Of a DNA stretch of 22,750 bases, positions 15,266-22,750 are shown piece by piece. Source of the DNA: Lachnospiraceae bacterium (GTDB lineage: Bacteria > Bacillota > Clostridia > Lachnospirales > Lachnospiraceae); NCBI GenBank assembly GCA_900771955.1, contig CAAGPW010000102.1, forward strand, positions 1 through 22,750, read 5' to 3'. Each line of letters begins with the position of its first letter. Within the stretch, counting starts at the first letter, position 1. The translations under genes and the position numbers were made by a program. The notes beneath the pieces are model-generated. The model was not told the DNA's origin. It saw only the letters and a list, made by a program, of their open reading frames with translations, and made no database searches.

Positions 15266-16927
15266 TTATCTCGAAAGTCTGTTCAGCGCACTGAACATTC
15301 CCCGTATGGAGGCTCTTGTAATATTGGAGCTCACACCTACGCCAAATGTGATCCTGCCGCTCTTCGCTTCCTCCATCTGTATGTAAGCCGCTGCTTTTGC
15401 TTCCGAGCCTTCGCTCAATGCATGCTCGGAGTAGTTGAGCACATGTACGTCAACGCTTGGCACTTTTCTGCGGATTGCCTGAATTGCCGCATTGATCGGT
15501 CCGTTTCCTTCTGCTTCCGCAACCATTTCCTCTCCTTTGTAACGGAACCGCAGGGTAACACGTGTATCGCCATCTTCCTCCGGCTCTTCCACCTTTGCCC
15601 GGATAAAGGTAAACGGTTCATCCAGATCCAGATATTCTTCCCGGAATTTGTCCATGATCGTAGATGGAGAAACTTCTCCCTGTTTTTCAGAGATCTTCTG
15701 TATCACGTCTGCAAATTCACGCTGCATCTCTTTCGGCAGCTTGTAGCCATATGCCGCATCCATAACGAATGCCACACCGCCCTTGCCTGACTGGCTGTTG
15801 ATACGGACAATAGGTTCATACTGTCTGCCCAGATCAGAAGGATCGATCGGAAGATATGGCACTTCCCAGATACCATCCCCGCGTTCGTTCATTGCATGGA
15901 TACCCTTGTTGATCGCATCCTGATGCGAGCCGGAAAATGCGGTAAACACCAGTTTTCCCGCATATGGATGACGCATGCCGACTTTCATCTTGCAGCAGCG
16001 CTCATACACTTCGCGGATCTCATTGATATCCGCCAGTTCCAGTCCCGGATTGATGCCCTGTGAAAACATGTTGTATGCAAGTGTCAGAATGTCTACATTT
16101 CCGGTACGCTCGCCGTTTCCGAACAGTGTGCCTTCCACACGGTCCGCCCCCGCAAGCAGCGCAAGCTCTGTTGCCGCAACACCGGTTCCCCTGTCGTTAT
16201 GCGGATGTACGCTCAATATAATATTATCCCTGTCCTCAAAGTGTTTATTCATCCATTCGATCTGATCTGCATAAACATTCGGCGTCGTCATTTCGACGGT
16301 TGCCGGAAGATTGAAGATGATCTTGTTTTCATTGGCATGATTCCAGGTCCTCTGCACTGCCGTACAGATGTCCAGCGCGAATTCCATCTCCGTTCCGGTA
16401 AAGCTCTCCGGAGAATACTCCAGCGTGATATTTCCTTCGCAGTTCTTCATCCGCTCCTTCACCATGTTCGTACCGTCAACCGCGATCTGCTTGATTGCCT
16501 CTTTATCCATATGAAATACAACATCGCGCTGGAGCACCGAAGTTGAGTTGTAAATATGTACAATAACATTTTTAATTCCTTCAATTGCTTCAAAGGTGCG
16601 GTCGATCAGATGCTCCCTGCACTGTGTCAGCACCTGCACCGTCACATCATCCGGAATCATATTCTCTTCCACAAGCTTACGCAGGAAGTCATACTCGATC
16701 TGTGATGCTGCCGGAAATCCGATCTCAATCTCCTTAAAGCCAAGCTTTAACAAAAGCTGGAACATCTCGATTTTTTCATCTACGGTCATCGGATCGATCA
16801 GCGCCTGATTGCCGTCGCGCAGATCCACACTGCACCATGCCGGTGCACTTTTGATTTCCCGGTCCGGCCACTCCCGCTCTGGAAAATGAAGCACCGGTAC
16901 GCGTTTGTACTTCTTAAAATTCATCAT
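15266..16927 (-). CDS. leuA: 2-isopropylmalate synthase LeuA
   Basis: LeuA condenses 2-oxoisovalerate with acetyl-CoA, the first committed step of leucine synthesis. Using ATG 16927 the protein has 553 residues, the long form. The N-terminal TIM barrel has WCSVDLRDGNQAL with R37 and D38, and the metal-binding HPH at 241-243. It also has GERTGN further along. The C-terminal part (about 430-553) is the leucine-sensing domain. The frame extends to a GTG at 16951, but that has no ribosome site; GGGAG at 16940-16944 serves 16927 or the adjacent ATG 16924. No other leu gene is nearby and I see no leader attenuator, so regulation would be by the enzyme's own allostery and the operon promoter. Confidence 0.96.
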   Translation of the reverse strand: MMNFKKYKRVPVLHFPEREWPDREIKSAPAWCSVDLRDGNQALIDPMTVDEKIEMFQLLLKLGFKEIEIGFPAASQIEYDFLRKLVEENMIPDDVTVQVLTQCREHLIDRTFEAIEGIKNVIVHIYNSTSVLQRDVVFHMDKEAIKQIAVDGTNMVKERMKNCEGNITLEYSPESFTGTEMEFALDICTAVQRTWNHANENKIIFNLPATVEMTTPNVYADQIEWMNKHFEDRDNIILSVHPHNDRGTGVAATELALLAGADRVEGTLFGNGERTGNVDILTLAYNMFSQGINPGLELADINEIREVYERCCKMKVGMRHPYAGKLVFTAFSGSHQDAINKGIHAMNERGDGIWEVPYLPIDPSDLGRQYEPIVRINSQSGKGGVAFVMDAAYGYKLPKEMQREFADVIQKISEKQGEVSPSTIMDKFREEYLDLDEPFTFIRAKVEEPEEDGDTRVTLRFRYKGEEMVAEAEGNGPINAAIQAIRRKVPSVDVHVLNYSEHALSEGSEAKAAAYIQMEEAKSGRITFGVGVSSNITRASIRGMFSALNRLSR

Positions 16928-16934
16928 AATTCGT

Positions 16935-17201
16935 CTATTCTCCCAATCCACTGTTTACTGCGTCCACCATTGCCTGCAGCGCTGCCACTTCGTCCTCGCC
17001 CTCACAGGTGAACTCGATTTCGTCTCCTGATTTTACACATGCTCCCAGTACGCTTAACACGCTCTTGGCATTCGCAGTCATATTCTCGCGATAAGAAAAC
17101 GTAATGCGGGATTTGTACTGCATTGCCTCTTTGCATAAAATACCAGCCGGTCTTAAATGCAGTCCGGTCGGATTTGTCACCTTAACTTTCTTGCTTACCA
17201 T
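16935..17201 (-). CDS. ptsH: HPr-family phosphocarrier protein
   Basis: HPr relays phosphate from enzyme I to sugar permeases and, in Firmicutes, is phosphorylated on serine by HPr kinase to signal carbon status. With the start at ATG 17201 the protein has 88 residues. The phosphorylated histidine falls at H15 and R17 follows in GLHLRP. The regulatory serine is S47 in AKS, one residue later than usual because of a one-residue insertion. ATG 17210 is an alternative, as it is only three bases after GGAGG. The gene stands alone without ptsI, between glmM and leuA, so it could be a second HPr or a Crh-like regulator. Since H15 is present, full phosphotransfer is possible. Confidence 0.9.
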   Translation of the reverse strand: MVSKKVKVTNPTGLHLRPAGILCKEAMQYKSRITFSYRENMTANAKSVLSVLGACVKSGDEIEFTCEGEDEVAALQAMVDAVNSGLGE

Positions 17202-17213
17202 TTTACGCATCAA

Positions 17214-17218
17214 CCTCC
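17214..17218 (-). promoter_or_regulatory. Ribosome binding site of the HPr gene with ambiguous start choice
   Basis: GGAGG lies directly before TTG (17213), three bases before ATG 17210 and twelve bases before ATG 17201. The family numbering (His15) favours 17201, while the spacing is imperfect for both ATGs. Confidence 0.6.
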
Positions 17219-17224
17219 AATTTG

Positions 17225-18574
17225 CTATAACATGATCTTTGTGATCAGATCTGCCAGTTTTTTCGCCTCTTTATCAATTTCTTCCTGATTTTTTCCTTCT
17301 ATCATGACACGGACTAACGGTTCCGTACCGGACGGCCGGATCAGCACCCGCCCTTCCCCGTTAAATTTCTCCTCCACCTGTCGGATGGCATCTGAAATTT
17401 CCGTATATTCCATAAATTTATCCTTTTTGTGATTCGGTACTTTTGCATTCACAAGCGCCTGCGGCAGCACTTCCATCACCGATGCAAGATCGGACAGACT
17501 GCGTCCCGTCTCCACCATGACCTGCAAGAGATGCAGGGCACTTAAAAGCCCGTCTCCGGTCGTGTTGTCATCCAGAAAGATGATATGGCCGGATTGTTCA
17601 CCGCCGATATTATATCCGTTCTGAAGCATATTTTCAAGCACATAACGGTCTCCAACCTTTGTCTTTTCGACATGAATGCCGTTTTTTTCTCCCATCAGCG
17701 TAAATCCAAGGTTCGTCATGACCGTCACAACAATTGTGTTTTTCTTGAGCGTACCTTTTTCCTTCATGTAGTTTCCACAGATAGCCATGAGCTGGTCGCC
17801 GTCCACGATCTTTCCGTTTTCATCTACCGCCAGCATACGGTCGGCATCTCCGTCAAATGCAATTCCGAGATCCGCTTTTTCATATACAACCCGCGCCTGC
17901 AGTTCATCCATATGTGTGGAACCGCAGTTGGCATTGATATTGGTTCCATCCGGCGTAATATGGATCGGGATCAGATCCGCGCCCAGGTCTTCCAGTGCCC
18001 GCACCGAGGTATAATACGACGCGCCTTCCGCGCAGTCCACTACGATCTTAAGCCCCTTTAAATTGACCGGGACACATTTTTTCATGAACTCCACATATTC
18101 ATCGCGCAGATCAAACCGGTAGTCAATACGTCCCACGCCGGAACCGGTTGGAAGCGTAACGCCCTCCATATGGCTGCGGATCAGCGCCTCGATCTCATCT
18201 TCCAGTGCATCGGAAAGCTTATAGCCATCTCCGTTAAAAAATTTGATTCCGTTAAACTCCATCGGGTTGTGGGATGCCGAGATCACAACTCCCGCATCCA
18301 CTTTATGTTTTCTGGTCAGATATGCAATTGCAGGTGTCGGGATCACTCCGACATAGATTGCATTTGCTCCTACCGAACAGATGCCCGCCATAAGCGCGCT
18401 CGCCAGCATACCTCCCGAAATTCTTGTATCACAGCCCACAATGATCGTCGGCTGGTGTTCCTGCTCTTTCGTCAGTACATATGCCCCGGCCTGCCCAAGC
18501 TGTGTTGCCAGTTCGATCGTAAGTTCCGATCCGGCAACTCCTCTTACGCCATCCGTTCCAAACATTCTAGCCAT
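17225..18574 (-). CDS. glmM: Phosphoglucosamine mutase GlmM
   Basis: GlmM interconverts glucosamine-6-phosphate and glucosamine-1-phosphate, leading to UDP-GlcNAc for peptidoglycan and wall polymers. The 449-residue protein begins MARMFGTDGVRG, has the phosphoserine loop ISASHNP with S101, the metal loop DGDADR, and the phosphate-binding RPSGTEP near the end. Length and motifs are standard. GGAGG precedes ATG 18574. It follows cdaA and cdaR as in most Firmicutes; in other species CdaA and GlmM bind each other, so cyclase activity is tied to wall precursor supply. Confidence 0.97.
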   Translation of the reverse strand: MARMFGTDGVRGVAGSELTIELATQLGQAGAYVLTKEQEHQPTIIVGCDTRISGGMLASALMAGICSVGANAIYVGVIPTPAIAYLTRKHKVDAGVVISASHNPMEFNGIKFFNGDGYKLSDALEDEIEALIRSHMEGVTLPTGSGVGRIDYRFDLRDEYVEFMKKCVPVNLKGLKIVVDCAEGASYYTSVRALEDLGADLIPIHITPDGTNINANCGSTHMDELQARVVYEKADLGIAFDGDADRMLAVDENGKIVDGDQLMAICGNYMKEKGTLKKNTIVVTVMTNLGFTLMGEKNGIHVEKTKVGDRYVLENMLQNGYNIGGEQSGHIIFLDDNTTGDGLLSALHLLQVMVETGRSLSDLASVMEVLPQALVNAKVPNHKKDKFMEYTEISDAIRQVEEKFNGEGRVLIRPSGTEPLVRVMIEGKNQEEIDKEAKKLADLITKIML

Positions 18575-18598
18575 CTTAATTTTTCCTCCAACAATCTT

Positions 18599-19837
18599 TT
18601 ATTTCTTTACAATGCGGAATGTCACTGTCTGCGTACCGGATGCAGAATACTGTTCCGGCAGATCCAGCTTTAAAGCCAGCGTATGTTCTCCGTCTTTTAA
18701 GCCGCTCACATCTATGGTGCCGGTCAGTTTGGATGCATCCAGTTGATTTAAGTCTGATGAAAATCCTGCAATAATGACTTTGACGGTATTCCCCTCAAAT
18801 TCTGTCTCATATCCGGATTTCAGATTATTTACGGTAATATTTGCTACCGGCATATCAAACACCTTGGTGGACGCCTGCTCGATCTCTACGGTCACGGAGA
18901 TATCCTTCTTCGATGTATCCACAAGTTCCACGCCGTCCGGCAGATAAGAACTGATATCTACCGTTTTTGTGATATCTCCCTGCGCATTTCCGATATCCAG
19001 TACGTCTTCCGGTATCGTAATCATATCAAGTTTGTTCAGTGCCTCCGCAGTTCCCTTAACCTGCACAGTCTCCGGTTCATAGGATACACTCGTTAACTGA
19101 TAGCCATCCGCCGGCTCACCTGTCGTCTGGAAATTCAGTCCGACATCTTTGGTGTTCAGGATCTCTGCGCTGACTGTAACTGTCGACAGATTCATGGAAA
19201 GATTCGTCGTATCGATCTCCGCACCGTCCTTATCGTAAAGCTTCGGTATGACATTGTCTGAAATATCCATTGACATGTCGGTCACATCGATCGTCGCCGT
19301 AACCTTGTCGATCGTTGATACAAGCTCCGCCGGCCCCGATACTTTAAGCACGTTTGGAGAAACGCTGACGCTTCCGACCACCGAACCGCTCGCCGGTGTT
19401 CCGGCATCCCGCGGGACAATAATAAATGACTGCGTCTGAAGATTTCCAACCGTGACATCCAGATACTGGTTTCGCGTAATAATGGAGATCTGATTTGTAT
19501 AATGAATCGCCGATACTTCAATCGGGACCCTGCTCAAGTCCTCGATCGCGCTCATATCTGCAACCGCCTTAAAGTCTGAACCGCTCAGATCCTCGATCAG
19601 TGAACGCTTTGCAGACACCGCAAAGGTCACTGTATTTTTTCCGTCGACCACTTCATAGTATTTTCCCATATCACTGATCGCTGATTCATTCGTTATCGTA
19701 ACCGTTGTTGTAAAGGTCTTTGTAATTTTCGGGTCATCGATATTGACTACCACCAGCCACATAATGATCGCAAATATGATCGCCAATATTTTAAGGCCAA
19801 AATTATTTGTTATCACGCTGCCGAATTTTTTTAGCAT
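18599..19837 (-). CDS. cdaR: CdaR, YbbR-domain regulator of CdaA
   Basis: This 412-residue protein has a single N-terminal membrane helix (14-32, ending WLVVVN). About four YbbR-type beta repeats follow outside the membrane, with spaced TFTTTVTI, PIEVSAI and QVKGTAEAL strands and a recurring VxVSG/VxVxG pattern. CdaR proteins bind CdaA and change its activity. The ORF overlaps the end of cdaA by 35 bases, and the start is fixed by AAGGAGG at 19845-19851, so translation of the pair is likely coupled. The set cdaA-cdaR-glmM is the conserved order in Firmicutes. Confidence 0.93.
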   Translation of the reverse strand: MLKKFGSVITNNFGLKILAIIFAIIMWLVVVNIDDPKITKTFTTTVTITNESAISDMGKYYEVVDGKNTVTFAVSAKRSLIEDLSGSDFKAVADMSAIEDLSRVPIEVSAIHYTNQISIITRNQYLDVTVGNLQTQSFIIVPRDAGTPASGSVVGSVSVSPNVLKVSGPAELVSTIDKVTATIDVTDMSMDISDNVIPKLYDKDGAEIDTTNLSMNLSTVTVSAEILNTKDVGLNFQTTGEPADGYQLTSVSYEPETVQVKGTAEALNKLDMITIPEDVLDIGNAQGDITKTVDISSYLPDGVELVDTSKKDISVTVEIEQASTKVFDMPVANITVNNLKSGYETEFEGNTVKVIIAGFSSDLNQLDASKLTGTIDVSGLKDGEHTLALKLDLPEQYSASGTQTVTFRIVKK

Positions 19838-20711
19838 TTTTCAGCCTCCTTTTCAACAGATCCAGTCCATTGCTGGTTTCCACGTCATGTTTGCGCAAAA
19901 AGTCAAGCTTGCTGCGCAAAAAATCCGCATCCACATTACGGTAAAGCACGCCCTGAGCAGCGATTGAAACTTTTCCGGTCTCCTCGGAAACAACGATCGT
20001 AAGGGAATCGCTGACCTCGCTGATACCGACTGCCGCCCGGTGTCTGGTTCCAAGCTCCTTGCTCAGTTCCATATTATCGGAAAGTGGCAGATAACAGGTT
20101 GCCGATACTACACGGTCTCCGCGTACAATAATCGCACCGTCATGCAGCGGTGTGTTTTTTTCAAATATATTGATCAGAAGCTGGCTGGTAAGCACGGAAT
20201 CAAGCGTAATACCTGTTCTCTCATACTCCGCCAGCGAAACGTCATTTTCGATAACGATAAGAGCACCGGTCTTTACTTTTCCCATCTCGTAGCATGCCTT
20301 GACCAGTTCGTTTACCGTCCGTTCGCTGAACTTTTCTTCTCCGTTTTTGGAAAAATCAAAGGAAACGATCGATGAGACAAAATTCTTGCGCCCAAGATCC
20401 TCGAGTGCTTTCCGCAACTCCGGCTGAAACACTACTACCAGCGCCACAATGCCGACATTGAACGCTTTTCCCGCGATCCACAGAATCGTATTCATCTGGA
20501 ACAGTGCCGCAACAAAAACAAACACCAGTATCACGATCAGTCCCTTGAACAGTGTCCATGCCCTCGTATTCTTAAACCACAGCATGACATGATAAATCAG
20601 AAACGCAATGATAATGATTTCAATAATATCTGTCCTTGTGATCGTCGGCAGATTCATCCATGCCAGATATTTTTCCTTAAACGCTCCAAGAACTCCCATC
20701 ATGTTCTGCAT
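19803..20711 (-). CDS. cdaA: Membrane diadenylate cyclase CdaA
   Basis: CdaA makes cyclic di-AMP from two ATP; this messenger controls potassium and osmolyte transport and wall stress. The 302-residue protein has three N-terminal membrane helices (about 29-46, 54-72, 76-95) followed by a DAC domain with D191-G192-A193 and T222-R223-H224-R225, the catalytic motifs. QPELRKALE links membrane and enzyme parts, as in the family. It overlaps cdaR and lies 31 bases after an unnamed membrane gene. GGAAGTGAG precedes ATG 20711. The active-site residues are intact. Confidence 0.97.
   Translation of the reverse strand: MQNMMGVLGAFKEKYLAWMNLPTITRTDIIEIIIIAFLIYHVMLWFKNTRAWTLFKGLIVILVFVFVAALFQMNTILWIAGKAFNVGIVALVVVFQPELRKALEDLGRKNFVSSIVSFDFSKNGEEKFSERTVNELVKACYEMGKVKTGALIVIENDVSLAEYERTGITLDSVLTSQLLINIFEKNTPLHDGAIIVRGDRVVSATCYLPLSDNMELSKELGTRHRAAVGISEVSDSLTIVVSEETGKVSIAAQGVLYRNVDADFLRSKLDFLRKHDVETSNGLDLLKRRLKNAKKIRQRDNK
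19845..19851 (-). promoter_or_regulatory. Ribosome binding site of cdaR inside cdaA
   Basis: AAGGAGG lies seven bases before the cdaR ATG and within the cdaA coding region. It supports the 35-base gene overlap and the chosen cdaR start. Confidence 0.8.
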
Positions 20712-20742
20712 GCAGTCTCACTTCCTTTCATTTTTACTGTCT

Positions 20743-21759
20743 TTATTTCAACAGTTCCCTGTCAATATCCATATCTTCTGCAAGCTGTTCGCGCGTTATT
20801 CGCTCTCTTTTCGGGTGCTCCTGCCCCGACGCTTTTCCTGCAAATTTTTTCACCTGTTTTTTTGACTGTGTCACTGAGATCTTCGGTACTGCCTTTACAT
20901 AGTAATAATATTCATCATCTTCAAACTGTACACGCTCCGTCCGCACATAATCCACATGAAAGAACAGGAATTTCAGGGCAAATGCGATCACCGCCGAAAC
21001 TGTACTCCCAACGATCAGTGCCATCGTTTTTCCGTTAATACCGAGAAGCATGTAGCCCGCAAACAGGATTGAAAACTCCACAAGGATTCCAACCAGGATC
21101 GCCACCGTCCATGCATGATCCATGCTCATCCGTCGGATCAGATAAACGAGGAGCATCGCCAGAAGGAACGCTGCAAGCACCAGATACATTTCCTTATTTC
21201 CAATAAGCTGATTGATCGCAGCCGTGAATTTTGAAGTGGCACTGTCATCTTCCGCTGCACTGCCAAGCGCTGCCTTATTCACTTTCACTCCATCCAGGAA
21301 ATAATAGACGACCGTCCCACACACCACGGAAAATACGGCATACGGCTGAAACAGCAGTCCTTCTGCCAGCGGCATGACATATGGGATCCGGAACACAAAG
21401 CAGATTGGAGTCAGTGCCGTAAGATACCCCTCCTTCGGCGCAAACCTGAAATAGATCAACGCAAGCAGCAGAAAAAGTACCGCTCCGGTCAGGAAAACTT
21501 CTTTTGAAAGCGCATACAGATGCAGCAGTGTCAGCACAGCCGCAAAAAGTACCGTTGTATTCGGCGATAAAATAGAACACAGCAGCGCCAGTATGAGAAT
21601 CACCGGCAGACTGTCCAGTCGTTCCATAAAACCGATATTCTTATTGATCACAAAGAACAGGACAAACGCCAGCAGAAACTTAAGCACCGGCACCATATAA
21701 ATTTCATACCTGCTGTAAAACTTCTTAAGTCTGTCCTTCAATTCCAGTAAGGTCTCCAT
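20743..21759 (-). CDS. Unnamed polytopic membrane protein upstream of cdaA
   Basis: I do not recognise a named family. The 338-residue protein has about nine predicted membrane helices, from residue 22 to 267, with an extracytoplasmic or cytoplasmic loop at about 157-188. A charged cytoplasmic tail (268-338) contains a run of four tyrosines in DDEYYYYVKAVPK and many lysines. It starts at ATG 21759 with TAGGAGG upstream and ends 31 bases before cdaA. It is not a standard part of the cdaA locus in Bacillus. Its place suggests a membrane partner or sensor for c-di-AMP synthesis or wall assembly, but I see no catalytic motif. Confidence 0.75.
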   Translation of the reverse strand: METLLELKDRLKKFYSRYEIYMVPVLKFLLAFVLFFVINKNIGFMERLDSLPVILILALLCSILSPNTTVLFAAVLTLLHLYALSKEVFLTGAVLFLLLALIYFRFAPKEGYLTALTPICFVFRIPYVMPLAEGLLFQPYAVFSVVCGTVVYYFLDGVKVNKAALGSAAEDDSATSKFTAAINQLIGNKEMYLVLAAFLLAMLLVYLIRRMSMDHAWTVAILVGILVEFSILFAGYMLLGINGKTMALIVGSTVSAVIAFALKFLFFHVDYVRTERVQFEDDEYYYYVKAVPKISVTQSKKQVKKFAGKASGQEHPKRERITREQLAEDMDIDRELLK

Positions 21760-21786
21760 GTATTATCCTCCTAATCGGCAGAAATT

Positions 21787-22182
21787 TTATTTTTCTTCCT
21801 GCTCATAGATCTTATTCACCTTCTTCAGATGTGCAAAAAACTGCTTGACATGCTTTCTCCCCACACTGTAACGGACACTGTAGACCACATAAGTCACAAT
21901 CAGATAAAACAGCATAAAGATTCCGTATTTTACAAGCATTTCCGTCCCAAAACCGACCAGATCGATCTGGTTGATATTATCCATAATATGATCCATTTCA
22001 AAAGACAGATAAACGACCACGAGCAGCACAAATGCAAGCGTTCCTGCGATTATACTCTTTACCAGTTCCTTTCCCACATAATCATGGCGAAAATACTGTG
22101 TCATCGGCACATAGCGTTTTCCTTCGCCTTCCTCATATATGGCCATTTTTGTCATTTGCCTCACGCGTTCTTCGTCAATCAT
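21787..22182 (-). CDS. Unnamed two-helix membrane protein, first gene of the cdaA operon
   Basis: Family is not recognised. With ATG 22182 the protein has 131 residues: a cytoplasmic N-terminus beginning MIDEERVRQMTKMA, membrane helices at about 42-60 and 84-105, and a basic/acidic helical tail. The frame extends to ATG 22194, but only 22182 has a GGGTGG site just before it. It is the first gene after the promoter at 22213-22241 and lies 27 bases from the next membrane gene. A conserved helper of the CdaA system is possible, yet nothing in the sequence proves it. Confidence 0.75.
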   Translation of the reverse strand: MIDEERVRQMTKMAIYEEGEGKRYVPMTQYFRHDYVGKELVKSIIAGTLAFVLLVVVYLSFEMDHIMDNINQIDLVGFGTEMLVKYGIFMLFYLIVTYVVYSVRYSVGRKHVKQFFAHLKKVNKIYEQEEK

Positions 22183-22212
22183 AGTCCACCCCATCTTATA
22201 AGCATTGTTTTT

Positions 22213-22241
22213 ATTATAACATAGTATAAATCCCTTGAAAA
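22213..22241 (-). promoter_or_regulatory. Promoter of the cdaA-glmM operon
   Basis: A perfect -10 TATAAT (22213-22218) lies 17 bases after TTTTCA (22236-22241), which matches four of six -35 bases. The leader would be about 25 bases, too short for a riboswitch. It follows the yvyF terminator directly. Confidence 0.7.
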
Positions 22242-22260
22242 GTTTTTTGCCAAAATCAAC

Positions 22261-22286
22261 AAAAAAACTGCCGTTTAAAACGGCAG
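22261..22286 (-). terminator. Intrinsic terminator after yvyF
   Basis: A hairpin with stem CTGCCGTTT/AAACGGCAG (9 bp, almost no loop spacer, so the top pairs may open) is followed on the minus strand by seven T's. It begins 16 bases after the YvyF stop and separates that gene from the next operon. Confidence 0.88.
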
Positions 22287-22301
22287 CTTCTTCATTTTGT
22301 A

Positions 22302-22706
22302 TTATTTTTCAAGGAAACGCATTCTCTCTCCATCCCGGGCCGGCTTCTTCGGCTCAACCTTCTTTGGCTTATCTATCGCGCTCATAAGATTATTCTGAAG
22401 TTTTACCTTACAGGCATCGCAGAAACGTCCGGTCTTGATCATCGCCCCGCAATTTTCACATTCAATTCCGATCGGAGAATCGTCCGTAAACGCAAGACGC
22501 TCCTCGCGGATCCACTGCTTGATCTGCTTAGTGGATACATCATTCTCTTCTGCAACCTGATTCACAGTTGCCTGTGGATTATTGCGGATATACTCCTTTA
22601 CTGTAACAAACTTTTTCTCCAGTTCCGCAACACATGCCGGACAAAGTGGCGGTCCTCCAAGATAATTAAATAATCTTCCGCACCCTTTACAATTTTTTAC
22701 TTCCAT
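22302..22706 (-). CDS. yvyF: YvyF-family zinc-ribbon/HTH protein
   Basis: The 134-residue protein has an N-terminal zinc ribbon (C6, C9, C22, C25), a helix-turn-helix-like middle (about 34-72, VNQVAEENDVSTKQIKQWI) and a second ribbon (C83, C86, C96, C99), then a basic tail. This layout matches the flagellar-operon protein family YvyF/TIGR03826, whose role is poorly known but which often lies near flgM in motile Firmicutes. No flagellar gene is visible here. AGGAGG lies 11 bases before ATG 22706. A terminator follows closely, so it ends its transcript; its promoter is beyond the right edge. Confidence 0.88.
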   Translation of the reverse strand: MEVKNCKGCGRLFNYLGGPPLCPACVAELEKKFVTVKEYIRNNPQATVNQVAEENDVSTKQIKQWIREERLAFTDDSPIGIECENCGAMIKTGRFCDACKVKLQNNLMSAIDKPKKVEPKKPARDGERMRFLEK

Positions 22707-22750
22707 AAATAATACTGCCTCCTAAAATCCTCTGCCGCTACTGATGCAGA

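Noticed and set aside
22302..22706. Start of a flagellar operon
   Set aside because: The YvyF-like gene is alone in the window and is ended by a terminator, so no flagellar operon can be claimed.
1..22750. CRISPR arrays, insertion sequences, tRNA or rRNA genes, attachment sites
   Set aside because: No regular direct repeats, transposase or integrase motifs or structured RNA signals were seen, and coding density leaves little room for them.

Overview
The window reads as the chromosome of an anaerobic Firmicute of the class Clostridia, most likely a Lachnospiraceae member. Evidence is the cdaA-cdaR-glmM order, the AGGAGG-type ribosome binding sites, the Gram-positive promoter spacing and the rhamnan-synthesis gene families. 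I cannot name genus or species. Every gene I can support lies on the minus strand and is tightly packed; the largest gap is about 138 bases. I see no tRNA, rRNA, CRISPR array, insertion sequence or phage gene.

Read in the direction of transcription (right to left), the window has four parts. (1) 22.7-22.26 kb: a small zinc-ribbon/HTH protein of the YvyF family, ended by a strong intrinsic terminator. (2) 22.24-17.2 kb: a promoter, two unnamed membrane proteins, the c-di-AMP cyclase CdaA, its regulator CdaR and phosphoglucosamine mutase GlmM. An HPr phosphocarrier and 2-isopropylmalate synthase LeuA follow (17.2-15.27 kb). (3) 15.25-10.59 kb: a large DUF2142 membrane protein, RmlD, two GT2 glycosyltransferases and a 52-residue membrane protein resembling the last third of DUF2304. 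(4) 10.59 kb to the left edge: a new promoter, then rmlB, an extra SDR gene, rmlA, rmlC, an ABC exporter (Wzm/Wzt, the latter with a C-terminal carbohydrate-binding domain), a SAM methyltransferase, a kinase-like coiled-coil protein, and a two-module RgpF-type rhamnan synthesis protein cut by the window edge.

Parts 3 and 4 together look like the locus for a rhamnose-containing cell-wall polysaccharide. RmlA-B-C-D supply dTDP-L-rhamnose, GT2 and RgpF-type enzymes build the chain, and Wzm/Wzt exports it. The GT2 + small protein + DUF2142 set resembles a module that adds side groups outside the membrane using a lipid-linked sugar.

The most interesting point is the methyltransferase gene abutting a kinase-like gene that ends in a long heptad coiled coil and a basic tail. 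This is the domain order of WbdD, the chain-terminating and length-measuring protein of Gram-negative ABC-exported O-antigens, but split into two proteins and in a Gram-positive-type locus. It sits beside a Wzt with a carbohydrate-binding domain, the partner such a cap would need. This is inference from motifs and order, not shown by any search.
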